Source of the DNA: Nautilus pompilius
Taxonomy: Eukaryota > Mollusca > Cephalopoda > Nautilida > Nautilidae
Length of the DNA stretch: 64,000 nt
Reading direction: 5' to 3'
NCBI GenBank assembly: GCA_018389105.1
Contig: JACATO010001101.1
Coordinates: 310,001 to 374,000 of the forward strand
The notes beneath the pieces are model-generated. The model was not told the origin of the DNA and did not search any database. It was given only the letters and a program-made list of their open reading frames with translations. The position numbers were made by a program, and so were the translations under genes. Shown in pieces: positions 10,989 through 23,743 of this stretch (within the stretch, counting starts at the first letter, position 1; each line of letters opens with the position of its first letter).

Positions 10989-12539
10989 TTAAGCGCAATA
11001 GGTCGGGGGATTTCGGCAGGGGCCGTTCGCTAGACGATGACGAACCGCCCGACTTCGCTAGACAAAGCTGGAGATTTCTGAAAAGAGTTAAGACGAAGCC
11101 GTCCACTCCGGCTTACAGGTATGATGCCTGGTCGGAATGCCAATGGCGGCTTTGCTCGTAGACCGACCCCTGCACGGCAAATAGAAAAATCTGAAATTTT
11201 AGAGATTAGTGAGGAGGATTCTCGAAATTCCAGGTTAGTCAGGGAGTTTGTCCGGCGCCGACGTAGAATCGGTTAGTAGCAGGGTTATGAGGTGGTGGTG
11301 GGGGGGGGGGGGTCAAATGTTCCAGATAACAGACTAAACGCGAACTTTGCGGCAAGGGAGAGAATCGGGCTTTACACAATTGCCGAGAACTTCCTGCCCC
11401 TGCGGAAAACGAGCAAACTAAATGTCGCTGAGTAGGAGGAGGGGGGGTGGAAGAGTTATTTCCCTTAGATAAAAGATTTTCGGTCCCCCCTTCCCCCCTT
11501 CAACACATGCTCGCTGCTGCCGACGAGCCCCCTTCCCCTCAATACCGCATGTCAGCCTTCCGTCAGGTAGAGGCCAGGTAAGTTAAGGAAAGACAGGAGA
11601 AGCGGCAGCTGCGAGTTACCTGGGGTCGCCGCGACCGTGTTACGTGTGGTGGGGGGCTCGTGATGATGGCGGTGGGACCGCCTCCTGGGACGGTTAGGGT
11701 TCCGAGGGCTCGCCCAGGATATAACGGAGACAATAGGGACCCGTCAATCGAAAGGTCCAGAGCCTACACGGTGCCTCCCTGGGACCCCAAACGGAGAATC
11801 CGGGGGTTGGGGGGGAGGTGTTTGTATTTCACATTGTACGATTATAGGATTCAAGGGCATTGCTCTCATTCGAGTTTGCGTTGTTAATCTATGTCACGGT
11901 AACTATGGCAACGGATTTGGAAATGTTCTCGAATTCGAAATTTAGCTTCGGTTTGAGGTCCTTTAAAAAAAAAAATGGGGTCTTCTTATGCGCTCGGCTT
12001 TAATTTAGTGAATTAATGAAGGGGAGGTAACTCGTTAAACGACCCGACTCCACTGCGCAAGTATCACACTGAACTTCAGCTGTATACGTCTGCCTCATAC
12101 AATTTTTCTCAAAAATGCTCTGGATGGACCATAGGGGCTTAGTGTGTTGCCCTTTGGTTACCCCTGCTCCTGCCATGGTTTCGCTTGTTTTTATGTGTAT
12201 GAACAATTTTCTAGAGGCTGGATAATTTCATTAGGTAGAGATGGCTTTTGGTGAATTTACAGCCCATTGTTTGGAGGAGGAAGAAACTTTCTAATATTTA
12301 ACCAACTTTACTATTGTTTCAGCCATTCTATAAGTACACTGTTCTGAAGTGTATGCTTACAAGTGGATAAGAAGCACTGTCATGTTAAATGAAATCTTCA
12401 TACCAACTTTTTCCTCATCCGAATTTTCTCCTCTTGACATTAAACGGATGCAGATTAAAGGTTTTTCTCAGATTTAGAGTGATAGGGTTTTGTTGGTGGT
12501 TTCTTTGTTTTTCTTTTTAATTGCAGGAGCTGTGGAAAG
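10989..12539 (+). other. Upstream region and probable 5' leader intron of the F-box gene
   Basis: No coding sequence recognised. A G run lies at 11301-11313. An intron acceptor (TTTTTAATTGCAG) ends at about 12526, only 13 bases before the F-box start codon, so at least one noncoding 5' exon probably lies upstream in this stretch. Its exact position cannot be fixed by eye. Confidence 0.45.
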
Positions 12540-13907
12540 ATGGAGCCAGATTTTAGTACCCTGCCTGACATAACATTGGTGAAAGTCATGACCTACCTGA
12601 AGTTGTCCGACAGGTATCATTTGTCGACTCTGTGTCACCGATTGTATAACACGTTCCACCACCCTTCGCTATGGCGCAATGCTACCATTAAGCTTCTAGG
12701 GGTAGACAGATCCTCATCTTTTTACAAGACATTTGTTCCTGAATGGTACTATACAATGGTTGCAAAATTTGGGAAGTACTTTCACTCTCTCAAGCTAATT
12801 ATCAGTGGCCATTTCTGCTGCTTCCTCGACGAAGGAAAGTCACTGTTAAGGGACCTGGGGCAGCAGTGTCAACTGGAGAGCCTTACCATAAAAGTAGGGG
12901 TTGAAACGGCACCATACCATTTGGATGGTAATCAACCGAAAACTGATGATCTGATGGCAATTCTCTCTTTTGTGCATAATGCTGCTTATCTCAAACATTT
13001 CACCCTGTACTCTTGGCCAATGTTTCCTGATGTGCTGATTATCGAAGAGCTAAACATCTTTCATGTGCTAGCCAACAGCCAGAAGCTGAAGTCTCTTGAA
13101 TCACTGAATCTTTTCTGGGACAATGACATTAAATGGACTGTGAGGACAGCCATACTTCCTCACCCACATGATGTTGTCTGTTTACTTGCAAATTTCACAA
13201 AACTGGTTCAGCTGAGCCTGCGCTCACCAATGTTGAGTGAGGCTGTGATTCAACAGCTCTGCATCCCAAAGTATTCAACACTGAAACTCTTTAGAATCCT
13301 CATCACTTACTCTCTCCATGACCCTTCGCTGAAAATCCCTGAGATTTCCTCCTCTACCTGGGAAGCCTTTGTTAGGCAGAATCCAGATGTGCATGTAGAG
13401 TTTACAGTCATGACAAGAGTGTCTGCTGTGGAATTGGCAGCTCTTTTAAAACCAGAGGTGCCTGTTGTTTCTCTGTCATTTCTTCATCATTCATACATCA
13501 ACAGTCAGATCATCACCTCAGTTGCAGACAAATACTATAGGACATTGCAAACTTTGCACATTTGTTGTGATGCTCCAATGCTGGACGATATTGTGCTAGA
13601 TCTTGTCGTACGCTGTCAGAACTTGGCAAGTTTTGTCTATCATGGGAAGCTGACATCTGCTACAGTAGAAGCTCTGGCCATGCTGAAGGGAAGCAAATGG
13701 ACCCGGTTTGATATCCTTGGTGCAGGAATCATAACCAAGGATGTAGTAGACAACGACGAAAATGTTATCAGGCAAGAAGCTGACGGGAAATGGATCATGA
13801 ATGATTTCCTACGGTTTTATGAAGACGAAGAGTCGCAGCAGGAAAAACTAGACAACATGAAGAAGAATGTTTGCAAAAGTTTAGGCTACAGGTGGTGCCC
13901 TCTTTGA
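12540..13907 (+). CDS. F-box protein, FBXO39/FBXO33-like
   Basis: A complete 455-residue protein in one coding exon. Residues about 5-50 form an F-box (FSTLPDITLVKVMTYLKLSD then a conserved hydrophobic/Leu-Trp pattern ending SLWRNATI). In this family the F-box binds SKP1 and recruits the protein into an SCF (CUL1) ubiquitin ligase. The remainder has irregular leucine-rich repeat-like segments; MVAKFGKYFHSLKLI and DPSLKIP with a following V.F pattern resemble the vertebrate FBXO39 layout, and length (about 440-450 there) agrees. The C-terminus is charged and ends in RWCPL. The first ATG after a splice acceptor is used, with an A at -3 context. Substrate unknown. It faces MITD1 tail to tail and is CpG-sparse. 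Confidence 0.85.
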   Translation: MEPDFSTLPDITLVKVMTYLKLSDRYHLSTLCHRLYNTFHHPSLWRNATIKLLGVDRSSSFYKTFVPEWYYTMVAKFGKYFHSLKLIISGHFCCFLDEGKSLLRDLGQQCQLESLTIKVGVETAPYHLDGNQPKTDDLMAILSFVHNAAYLKHFTLYSWPMFPDVLIIEELNIFHVLANSQKLKSLESLNLFWDNDIKWTVRTAILPHPHDVVCLLANFTKLVQLSLRSPMLSEAVIQQLCIPKYSTLKLFRILITYSLHDPSLKIPEISSSTWEAFVRQNPDVHVEFTVMTRVSAVELAALLKPEVPVVSLSFLHHSYINSQIITSVADKYYRTLQTLHICCDAPMLDDIVLDLVVRCQNLASFVYHGKLTSATVEALAMLKGSKWTRFDILGAGIITKDVVDNDENVIRQEADGKWIMNDFLRFYEDEESQQEKLDNMKKNVCKSLGYRWCPL

Positions 13908-16900
13908 TTACTTACATCACCATGGAAAATATGCAACAAAGTTTGTCTCAAGAAATAATCCTTCAGCACGCTAATGCTGTACTCTCTCATAACGGGGGCA
14001 ATCTTTTGTTAAAGATTTGCCATTGTTAGTGTTGTTTTACATAAATCTCAAAGTTTGATCTTTAGTTAAAGGTCTCTGACTTTAGTAAGAACGTTTTGCA
14101 GAAAATCAATATTTAGTGCAAAAGAGATTTTTTTTAATGGTTTCTTCTAGTCTACTTATGTTGTCAAAGAGCTAGATTTATAAGAAAAAAATATATTCTT
14201 GTTCAGTTTTTCATCATCTGTTGTATGCTTTTGTTTGCTTACCTCATTTGTCAGGAAAAGGAGAGTTTGCAAACTTATCGTCACCACATGCTGCACTCTG
14301 GATGTTGAGCAAATCCTCTCTGTATAAAAAATATTACTTTCTATGGTTGTGGAAGGTTTGGTTACTCAGCTAATACAGAGCCCTGCTAGAATAAAATGGG
14401 AATCCATGAAAATAGCAGAATAGCCAATGTTACCCACACGTCATGCATTCAGGCTATAAAGGGTGCATTTCATGAGACAATACTGGTAGGATGTTAAATA
14501 TGCCTGGTACACTTGGCATTTGTCATGCATTATTTACACACATGGTCTTGTGATTAGAGAATCGTACTGCAGTCGAATTGTGAGGTGGATAGCACAGAAT
14601 CTCAGACTCTTAAATGGTTATGTATAGCGTTATTGATTTTTATCAGGAAAATGACAGCAGCAAACCATCAATCAGGAGAGTTATCAGTGGTTACAGGGAG
14701 AATTATTTACCAGGTGCAGTCCAATCCATGCACAATTGCAGACATTGACAATACTGTAAAAATGCCACAACATAGCTTGGAAATATTTGCATTAACTGGG
14801 CTACAACGAATGTGTGACCAAACAAAAATCCTTACTTACAGAAGCAAATATAAGAAGTTTTCATAGTCCCTGAAAATCATATTTTGGATGGCTGTTCTGT
14901 TCTTTGCAAGTTTGTTAATTCACATTGAATGGACAGACATGGGTGTGAAGAGTCCAGTCAAGCATTTTTGGAGTCTTGCATGCATCCCACAGTTCTGCAC
15001 AGTAGTTTTAATGTTGTGGCAGAGATTTGAGATGCTGCAAGACTGATCCAGTGTTCATCATCTGAATTATGCTACATAAATATCCATTTATAATTTACTT
15101 TTCCAATGAGGGATTTGCAGTTAAAAATACGCTGCAACAAGATGGTGCCACTTGTCATACCTGCAGAACCCCTTCGTGGAAGTGACAAAAGGGGCCGCAG
15201 ATTCTTCCTGGGAATCTAGGAGCCCTTATACAAATGAGTACCTTGATTTCCAACTACAAATAAGAATACCTTCCACATCTGTGGCAGATCTGATGGAAAA
15301 ATTGACAAAACATTGGCAAAATGTTGGGAGTGCTATCATAAAAAAATCCTCATTGCATCTATGCCACATCCTGACCCATTGTGAGGTGTGGAAAAGCCAG
15401 TTGATATTAATTTAAGGTTTTCTGCTATTTTGCATGATTTAACTTATGCTTCAAGGATACTCATTTTCTTCTGGCAGGACTCCTTACATTCAGAGAACAA
15501 TGAAGTCTCAAAAAAATGGAAGAGGAAAATTTCCATTTGTCAAATGTAAAACTTGTCAATTTTTATACATTTATACGTAAGATATGCATGTGAAACCAGA
15601 GAAATTAATAAAGGTAAACAAACCAACCCATGTATGACATGAAAGGTGGTATCTGGCTTTAAAGTTTGACATTATACATGGAGTGATAGCAGTTATTTTT
15701 TAATTACCAATATTAATTATGCAGTTACTGACTTTTCTATTCACTGCTCTACTATTGCCTTTGCAGTCTGTGATAAATAAAATAGTAAATGCAGATTTTG
15801 ATTGATTTTTATTTTTCTTTTGTCCTATAGCTAATTTCACATTTAACTTTTTCACCACATACATACAGCTCCACTTAGTGGATAAGAGAAATGTTAAATA
15901 AAATAATCAAACTATCAGGTAGCACTCGTTAAAAATTCCAGGCGGCACCCTCTCTGGTCTAGAGAACCGCCGCCACCTCAGCATTACTAGGATAACTGAG
16001 TTAGTAGATCTGGTCCTACCTTATTCGTACTAAGAGTTGTTAATTGGCAATTGTTTTTTTCTCGTCAGCTTCAATGGTATTGTGCCTACTAAAATTATTT
16101 CCTCCTCTTCCATTCCCACACCAAAGAAAGAAAGGTTAGTCAGAGAATATCGTTTGTTTGTTAGTATTCAAGTATTTACTTACCTCAGGTCATTAATTGG
16201 TTTTATTTAGAAAGAAAAGGGGGATGATCTCCTTTTAAGTGATTTAAAATAAATAAATAAAAATTTTTTCGCTTTAACATAAGAAATTACATTTCTGCAA
16301 TGTAGCTCGCAGCATAAATTCAAAAAGGATTGGCTTTATGATTGGGCATAAGCTCTCCCTACAAATTTTGAGACAACAAACACTATTCATTTGGCCCATT
16401 TACACATTTTTTAGTTAAAATATTATTTTATCAATTAAGCAATAGCACTTTCACTTTCTTTATTATAAAACCCCACCGCCTCACGTCTCTCTCAGCACGT
16501 TAAAACAAACAATAAAGTTAAAACATGCAATACAGGTGTCTCTTCAGCAACGATGTTACAAACAGCTTTGCAATAAATGCTATTGCTACCTTGGAAATAA
16601 TCCAGCTCTTCATCACTGTAGTGGTCTCTTGGCTGGTGCTTGGTCTGCCAGGTGTTTATCATTAGCCGAGGCTGTCTGTCTAACTTCTCCAGCCAGCTGC
16701 TAAATGGATTTTATGGATGGTGGATTCTTGCTGTAATATACCCTAAACTTGTTTCACTGCAGTGGCTGACTGATTCAGCAAGCCACGAGATGTGGTCAAC
16801 CTTGATCACAATTTTGGTTACACAACATTACAAACAACAAACCCTGTAAACAGTTTATTTTTTTTTGTTTTATCTATGTAGTTAAACAGGTATTAAAAAT

Positions 16901-17454
16901 TAAAAGTCCTCAGACTTTATAAACACTATTTTAACATTTATAGAAAAAGAAAAAAAAAATATATATAATAATATACACACACACACACACAACATACTGT
17001 ATATAATATACATTTTTCTATATACATATCAGGAAAGAAACTTGTCATCTTCAGCCTGATGATGTTGCAAAAGCTGGGTTCAAATGACCATGCAAGCCCA
17101 TTCAATCAGTCATAATATCTGTAAAACTAACAGAACCAGCTCACTAATTTGACATAGCATTTAAGTGGAGAAAACAAATTAAATTACTAAAAATCATGGA
17201 ATACTTGTGTGTAGAAATGTAAAGATCAATCAGTGAAGAGAGACCATAATTGTATTTACCGTTTGCTGCCTGCATCAGGACACATGGTGTGAAAGGAGTT
17301 AAAAAATGTAGCAGATATTTTAATAATCTGCAAATGCAATAGGTCTTCCTGACCCAGACAGCAGGAAGTTTCAATGTAAGATGGCAGTCTGCTAAACAGT
17401 CAGGCAAAACCAGATAAGCACTGTCTTTCAGTTCTCATACATGTCTGGTCCAAT
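13908..17454. other. 3' UTRs and intergenic DNA between convergent F-box and MITD1 genes
   Basis: AT-rich and CpG-poor sequence. Plus-strand AATAAA-type signals occur near 15606 and 15775 and could end the F-box transcript. A minus-strand AATAAA (plus TTTATT near 16853) could serve MITD1. A CA microsatellite lies near 16974-16991. Open frames of 60-95 residues here show no motif. Confidence 0.4.
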
Positions 17455-17620
17455 TTAGGAATCCAAATTAACCTGATTTGTGTGCTTAACATGGAATATG
17501 TCCACCGTTGTTTGGTGGCAAGGTCGCAGGTAATAGTCACAAAACCCGATACAGAATTTGCCAGTGGGTTTATAGTAATCAAGGCCACGTCCAATTTTAA
17601 TGATCCAGCCATTATTAAAT
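17455..17620 (-). CDS. MITD1: MITD1, exon 6 (C-terminal end)
   Basis: The last coding exon, about 55 residues. A CTCTTACAG acceptor joins AG|A to complete the Arg of LHDREIR. It then reads [20 protein letters not shown], continues with [20 protein letters not shown] and FHVKHTN, and ends at TAA (17455-17457). This block is nearly colinear with the end of vertebrate MITD1, where the PLD-like domain closes with DLRPCHETTVDIFHKKHT. That domain binds membranes and allows dimerisation. Frame is clean with no damage. Confidence 0.95.
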
Positions 17621-19313
17621 CTGTAAGAGAGAGAAACCAATAATAAATAAAACCATTCAATTTTTATAGTTTTGGAAAGATTGAGCATAACCTTGTTTTT
17701 GCGTGGATGTAAATTGATATTCTAAAACAAATTTAGCTGTCATTAATACTCTGCTCTCTTCTTCTATATTATTTTTAATTTTAACTCTCCCTCTCACTTT
17801 TTTACTTCACTCCTCTCCATCTTCTATCTCCTTCCTCCTACCCCATTCTCATTTGCTTAGCTTCTTCTCTTTCCTTCTCTCTCTCTCTCTACTGATGTCA
17901 TCTTTCTCTCTCATTGGTATCCTTCTTTCTACTCTGTTTTCTTGGTTTCTTTGGAGTCATCACTTTCAGTGGAAATATAACTTTTTTCCTAACCTCATGC
18001 TTTAAAAAATCATTTTATGTAACTGTTATGTTGAATATTTCTTCCAAAATGAATGAATGAATTCTTGCTTGCTAAAATATAAATATTAAGATATAGGAAG
18101 AGCAAAAAGTACTAACTTCTGTGTTCCAATAATTCATAAAAATTTATGCAAACAAAATTTGATTATGCATATGGGTTTTTCTCCTTGAATGAATTCCATA
18201 TCAATAATTTTAATGAGAAAACCTTAAAAAATACTATTTCTTTATTTATTTACTAGGAATGCTCTATCTGATTATATCTTGAAGGCACAAAGTTCTAATT
18301 CATTAATGACAAACTCAAACTTTCTTTGCCTCTTGCTTTATTTTGAAAAGGAACTTTTGTTTGAAGTGCACTCACTACAAGTTGATGAACCATGGTATCA
18401 ATCTTTTAAGTGTAATAATACAATTCCAAATGTGGAATGAGAGAAGGGTGGAAAAGAGTTTGTAGCTGATTAAAATGACATGTTGCACGCACCCTGTAAT
18501 GGTAATAAACAGCAATAATAGTAGTGCAGAACATGATGCCATGTTTGATGAGTGCTGCTGTACACATGGCAACAATCATCTTACTGTCAATTTAGTTTAG
18601 TAGTTAGGAAGAGGCTTTGAGAAGCCCCATTATGGCTTGGACAAGAGCTCCCAGGAAAGAGAAATGACAACTGTTTAATGCTACCATTATTAACACACTC
18701 GTCAGTAACCACTAATTAACATTCCCATTATTAACACAATATTTTCTGATATCTGTGCTGGACTCTCAGCTAATTTGTGATTATGACTCCTAGTATTAGG
18801 AATCGTAGGAGTCTGAAAAGATTTATGCCTGTCCATGTGCTCAGAACTCTTAATTATGTACAACTACAAAGAAAAGAAATGCTTCATCTGCACTAATTTG
18901 TAATTTTTCCCTCAAGCCACATGCATCTGTTTACTTTATCTACACCACCATTCTGCACATAAATGGTCATCCTTTAATTTCAGTCAATTCAATAACATAC
19001 ACCACTGAGCATTATGACTTCCAATCATAACCATATTGCAGTTTTCCTCAATTTCATGTTCAATCTTTCAGCAACAGTCAAGTAAATGTCTGATCTGTTT
19101 CATCTATGTCATAATATGGCTAGAAACCAAGTGGAGGTCAGGACTGGTAAGCTCCAATTACATAGAGAAAATGTTTCACACTTCTTCATCCGACTTCTAC
19201 TGGAACCATTCTGCATTCTTACACGCATGTTTTGCTTTTACATGGACTGGAGAGAAAGGCTTTCAGAACCTGCCATCAAAGCCTAGTGCACTTCTCCAAT
19301 GGACACAGCTTAC
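17621..19313 (-). other. MITD1 intron 5
   Basis: AT-rich intron with a TC-rich patch near 17755-17895. No other feature recognised. Confidence 0.7.
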
Positions 19314-19432
19314 CTAATCTCTCTGTCATGCAAATTCATGGAGTATGTGATATGAAGGCTGATGTCAAAACTGTGCAGGCTTTTCTTTACCTCCAATAAT
19401 TGGCTGTTCTGTTTGTCCTGGGCAATCCGGTC
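19314..19432 (-). CDS. MITD1: MITD1, exon 5
   Basis: About 39 codons plus two bases, beginning DRIAQDKQNSQLLEVKKSLH and ending in MNLHDREI before an AG|GTAAGC donor. It corresponds to the vertebrate MITD1 segment that ends IHDREIRFNNGW, and it continues directly into exon 6. The acceptor is placed at TTTGAAG|GAC because this keeps phase with exon 4. The pyrimidine tract is weak, so the left boundary of the exon could shift by a few codons. Confidence 0.88.
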
Positions 19433-22400
19433 CTTCAAATTTAAAGGCAACAACATTACAACATTATACTCAGAAGCAACAATCAATTTAAAAGCACAAT
19501 AAAATATATATTTCACATTCCTCACCTATGCCGATGACAGCTAGTTACATAAACAAAACAGCTTCCAATAAAAAAAAAATCTAAGTATTTCAACATAAAC
19601 TTTAGTTTTATCCATATCAGACACCCTTTAAATTATGTACATCGTCGTCTATTTGGTGTATTCAGTGACATTGGTGCAAGAGGTGGGGGAACAAGGGGGT
19701 GAACTGCTTCCCTGAAACTTTTTTGGGCTTGTTTTGTGGCATAAATGTGTGTAGTAAAATACATTAATTTCATTTTTGTGTCAACTTTTACTCTTAAATA
19801 TTACTTTAATGATTTTATTGTAGAAATATATGATAATATATTATTTTAGACACTATATAAAAAATATGCTGTACATACATATCACTGTTAAAGGAGTGAT
19901 GCATTCTTAACCATATACATTTTTTACTATATGAAACTTTGCCATAATGTGTGTGCCCAAATTGGCATTACAAGATTTAATTTTTTTCTGAAAAATATAT
20001 TTATTTTTGTTGCAACTTGGTTATTGAATAACTTAATTAAAAATTATTAACATAAAGCTGCTAATCTTTTATTCAAAACATCCAATACAAACATTGCAGT
20101 GAGTTATATTCTTTTTGTTAATATTTCAGATTTAAGATAATAAATCAAAATGAAAAGAACCCCAAAATAAATATTTGAAGCAATGTACCTTGTTATTTAC
20201 CAGAAAACTATCAAATAAATTGAAGCCAAGGTCATCAGCAAGTGCCTGTTGTTGCTGGGCAACTTTCTGTTGAAGCAAGCCACAAAGGTCAGCAACTGCC
20301 TGTTTCTATTGGGCAAGTATCTTACAAAACAAGTCCAATTCATCAAAGAGTAAAGACCAGCTTATTTCTCATAGCCAGCAGTCTCAAGATTGTCATAATC
20401 ATCAACAAATGTACCAATCAATTTTCAATAAGCCAAATCATCCTAACGACAGGAGAATATGAGTGATTGTGTCAGTCAAAATGGTTTAGACAATGAAAAT
20501 TGTTGGATTACGAAATTTCAGAAGATTGCATTTACTGCTTCTTATGCAGTTCTGCTCTTTCTCAAAAATTTGAAAAATAATATCAGCATTGATCCTGTTT
20601 TGTTAACAACCAGTTATGCAATTGGGAAAAAATACTACTTCTAAATTGACTGGCTATGAAAAGCTTGAGGCCCCATCAAGAAGCTACAAAAAAACTTTCT
20701 AACTGTAAGAAACCAGTCATTTCTACTGTTTTCAATAAGAAAATGTTGATAAAACAGAAAAGCACTTTCTTCAATATTACCGACTGTTAAATAGTTAGCA
20801 AGGTTTTCCTTTGTGTGGACGAGGCCAATAATATGGCCCTTTTTACGGTTTACTGAAACTATTCTACCCTGATCTCTGAGAATGGTTTAAAAAATGTAGT
20901 CCATCACTGCCTGACACCTTCAGAATAAGATGCTTGAAATGACTGCACAGGAAATACAAAGGGGAATCATCATCGAAATCACATAGTAGTTTTCTTGGAA
21001 CGGTAGCTAATGGAACCAATGACATTTTTTTAAGATTAACAAATGTCGATATGTATTCAGTGTGTCATGTGAGACCCACAAAGAGTTCACAGTCTTTATT
21101 GGCTTTTATAATGTGCTGCATATTATTGGAGTTACCCTAATGAAGGTAATCAAAGATGTTTCGCTTTGTCTAAATTTGCCAGCAATCGCAATACATAGTT
21201 ATTCATTAGAAAAGGGTGCAAACATTAATGCCAAGTATAATGGAGTGCAAACACTATTAAAAACAGATTGTCCAAAAGTGCTGTTTGCTCAATACAAAAA
21301 AAAAAAAAAATCATTTGTTTTTGCAAGAAATAGCAGAGAACATTTGTCTAGTTGCAAATGTGTTTCAGTTTGTCAGAAATTGTGGAAGTGTTATTCAAGT
21401 TACCCGAATGACAAAATATATTTTCCAGTATGTTTACTAACTACTGAAAATGCCATCTCTCTTCAAGCATTGTGCACAATGCATTGGTGCATATGCTTCA
21501 TTGCAAATGAACAAATAGTTCTTTTATGTAGAGAGTTACTGCCGCTATTAGAAGTTAGAAAACACAAATGCAATTGCGGTGATGTAAAAGCTTGTGCTGC
21601 AGGTATTCTTAAACAGGGTAAACAAAGTCAAACATACTTTGCTCTTTTATTGTGCTGATATGTTTTTGGTGAATCTGAATCGGTTACAAGAATTTTGCAA
21701 AGTAGTAAAATGATAAGCAAAGAGAAGAACAGAATAAATAAAATTTGTTCAACTGCATTTAGAGCAACTATGATCAGGAAATACCTCTAATGATCTTCTT
21801 TCAAAAACAAATGCAGTGTAAAGATTTTGGTTTTGCAGTATCCTCCTGATAAATGTACATGCAAAACTCCAACAAAAGTTCTCCACAACATTAAAATTGG
21901 TGTTGATCAATCATCACATTTCTCAGCAAAATGAAGATAAGAGTATTATGAGACTGATTGGTGGTTTGATCAAAATTCTCTGTTAATTGCAACTAAAAAT
22001 GAAAATCTACTTCAGCAGAAAAAAATTGATCAAGATCAAATATCAACTTGCAGTCGGATGTCAACCTTTGACACTATCCACTTGGAAAAACAATTTTTAC
22101 ATCTGCAAGATCTCACCTCCTCAAAACAGGTCAACACCAAATCTATCAATGATGTCTTGAAAATTGTATTAGATTCAGATTCATATGCAGTCTCTTTTCT
22201 TTGAAGTCCAATATCTTGTAGATCTTATTATATGTCTAACAACTTCAGTAGCAAACTCAAAACATTTGTTCTCTAATCTACAATCATTTAAAACATGGCT
22301 TAAATCCACTATGACACAATCATGATTAATGCATCTGGTTCTACTTTCAATTCAGCATTATGAGCACCTAAATGGTATTAATTATAAAGAAATAATGATG

Positions 22401-22592
22401 GATTTAATCAATAAAACACCAGAATGCAGATCTATGCTTGAAATGCTTGACAGCTGATTCAAGTAATTTTGAAAATCTGTTCTGATTTAATGTTCTTGGA
22501 TTTTCCACTTCATCTTAAACATGGTTCCCATGCTACTGTTCATATAGGTGCTATAGAAGAAAAGAAAAGAAAAGGTAAAACCCAATGCTAAC
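19433..22592 (-). other. MITD1 intron 4 with inserted transposon
   Basis: A 3.2-kb intron, largely occupied by a dead hAT-like element on the opposite strand (annotated separately). The remainder, about 19.43-20.2 kb, is AT-rich with nothing recognised. Confidence 0.75.
20230..22560 (+). pseudogene. Degenerate hAT-like (DUF4371/ZMYM1-type) transposase
   Basis: The longest intact piece, 21062-21658, encodes about 198 residues. It includes VIKDVSLCLNLP, then SLEKGANINAKYNGVQTLLK and CPKVLFAQYK. In DUF4371-containing hAT transposases and ZMYM1-like proteins this is the 'YDGA..M.GK.NGVQ' block with its catalytic Asp. Here the usual Asp is Glu (LEKGAN), which by itself suggests loss of activity. 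Flanking sequence from about 20.24 kb and to about 22.55 kb continues similarity-like text in broken frames with stops and an A-run at 21297. It sits antisense inside MITD1 intron 4 and ends close to exon 4. The call rests on motif resemblance; the ends of the element were not found. Confidence 0.6.
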
Positions 22593-22679
22593 CTTATCAC
22601 AACCAGTTTGGAGAAAAATCTTCTTCACACTGGCACCAGACTTCACAAGGACCTCACAAAACCTCAGAAAATTGTAAAT
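22593..22679 (-). CDS. MITD1: MITD1, exon 4
   Basis: An 87-base exon, phase 0 at both ends, between a CTTTTTCCAG acceptor and an AAG|GTTAGC donor. It reads IYNFLRFCEVLVKSGASVKK followed by IFLQTGCDK. In vertebrates this segment follows EDPYIRHTHQ and begins LYNFLRFCEML. It was missing from the longer frames and was found by searching the minus strand for the expected motif. The fixed order and phase with exons 3 and 5 makes the call secure. Confidence 0.93.
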
Positions 22680-23606
22680 CTGGAAAAAGATCAAAGGTAA
22701 AATCACTCAAGCTCCGTTCTTGTGGGCGTGTAGTGTAGAGAAAACACGAACAGCCTGAGATTTAATCATGAAAAAATATCCTGAACAACGTTGAATAGAA
22801 TTTTAAAAAATACTGCTGAAGCCATTTTTTAAAATTCTAACCCTGAAGCAGCATCGTTTTCTTTTATATTTTTTAACCTTTAAAATTTTCTTTCCCTGGC
22901 AGGTGATCATTTGGCACAGGTACGTGGTTTTTTTATTCCTTAGCAAAAACATTGAAAATAAAGAAAAAATTAAAAACATTGTTCCCGATTCTCTGTTGCA
23001 TATTTTTTTTTTTTTTTGGAGGGCAATAAAGATTATTTAATTAATCAGTAATTCCTCTTCTTGGCAGGTGGCCCCTGAATTTACGAGAAGATACAGATGC
23101 TGAGCAGTGAGTGTCTTCTGACTGGCGGCAGAGGAAAGAAACAAGTACCCAGAGATAAACTCCCACTAGTGAGCCAGTGGAAAAAAACCCATACACTCTC
23201 ACACACACACACACAAAAGCTCCAGTGTGCGATCCAGAAATTTTTTATGCCTACTGAAAATTAACAACATTGCACTTCAAAAGATTCCTTAGAACTATAG
23301 AGCATTTTTTTTAACGGTGACATACCATCAATCTCATTAATCTCAGTGCATCTCCAAAACTGTCCAAAGATGGCAGCTAGTGGGTAAAAAACATTTTGAA
23401 GACATTTGTAAAATTTCTGAATGTAAATATACATTAACATCTAAAATATGTTATTCTTGATAGATTTTTTTTTTTTCGCTGTCCTTATCTCTACTAATTT
23501 TAGTCTAAATATTTTCTTGCAAAACGAAAGCCAATACATTCGAAGAGAAAAACAAAACTGCCTACCCACCCCCAGACAAATAAGAAAGGAAAATAAGTAG
23601 TAGTAC
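22680..23606 (-). other. MITD1 intron 3
   Basis: AT-rich intron with a poly-T run near 23000 and a CA microsatellite near 23200. No other feature seen. Confidence 0.7.
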
Positions 23607-23743
23607 CTGATGTGTGGTACGGATGTATGGGTCTTCCACCTCAACTTCTGTTAATGAGGACTCAAGGAACCGACCAAATATTTTTTCATAACTCCACCCT
23701 GTTGAGTTTTCTTCTATATGTATTTGCTCGTGGTATTTACCAG
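23607..23743 (-). CDS. MITD1: MITD1, exon 3
   Basis: The 137-base exon starts after TTTTTACAG and ends CATCAG|GTACTA. Joined to the last base of exon 2, it gives [20 protein letters not shown], then [20 protein letters not shown] and IRTTHQ. Vertebrate MITD1 has GKYHKQIKIEENATGFSYE and WIEDPYIRHTHQ here, the start of the phospholipase-D-like C-terminal domain. The protein acts in cytokinesis at the midbody together with ESCRT-III proteins such as CHMP1 and IST1. Confidence 0.95.

Noticed and set aside
10536..11161. Long Ser/Leu and Arg/Glu open frames
   Set aside because: They translate the CT-rich minisatellite; no composition or motif of a real protein.
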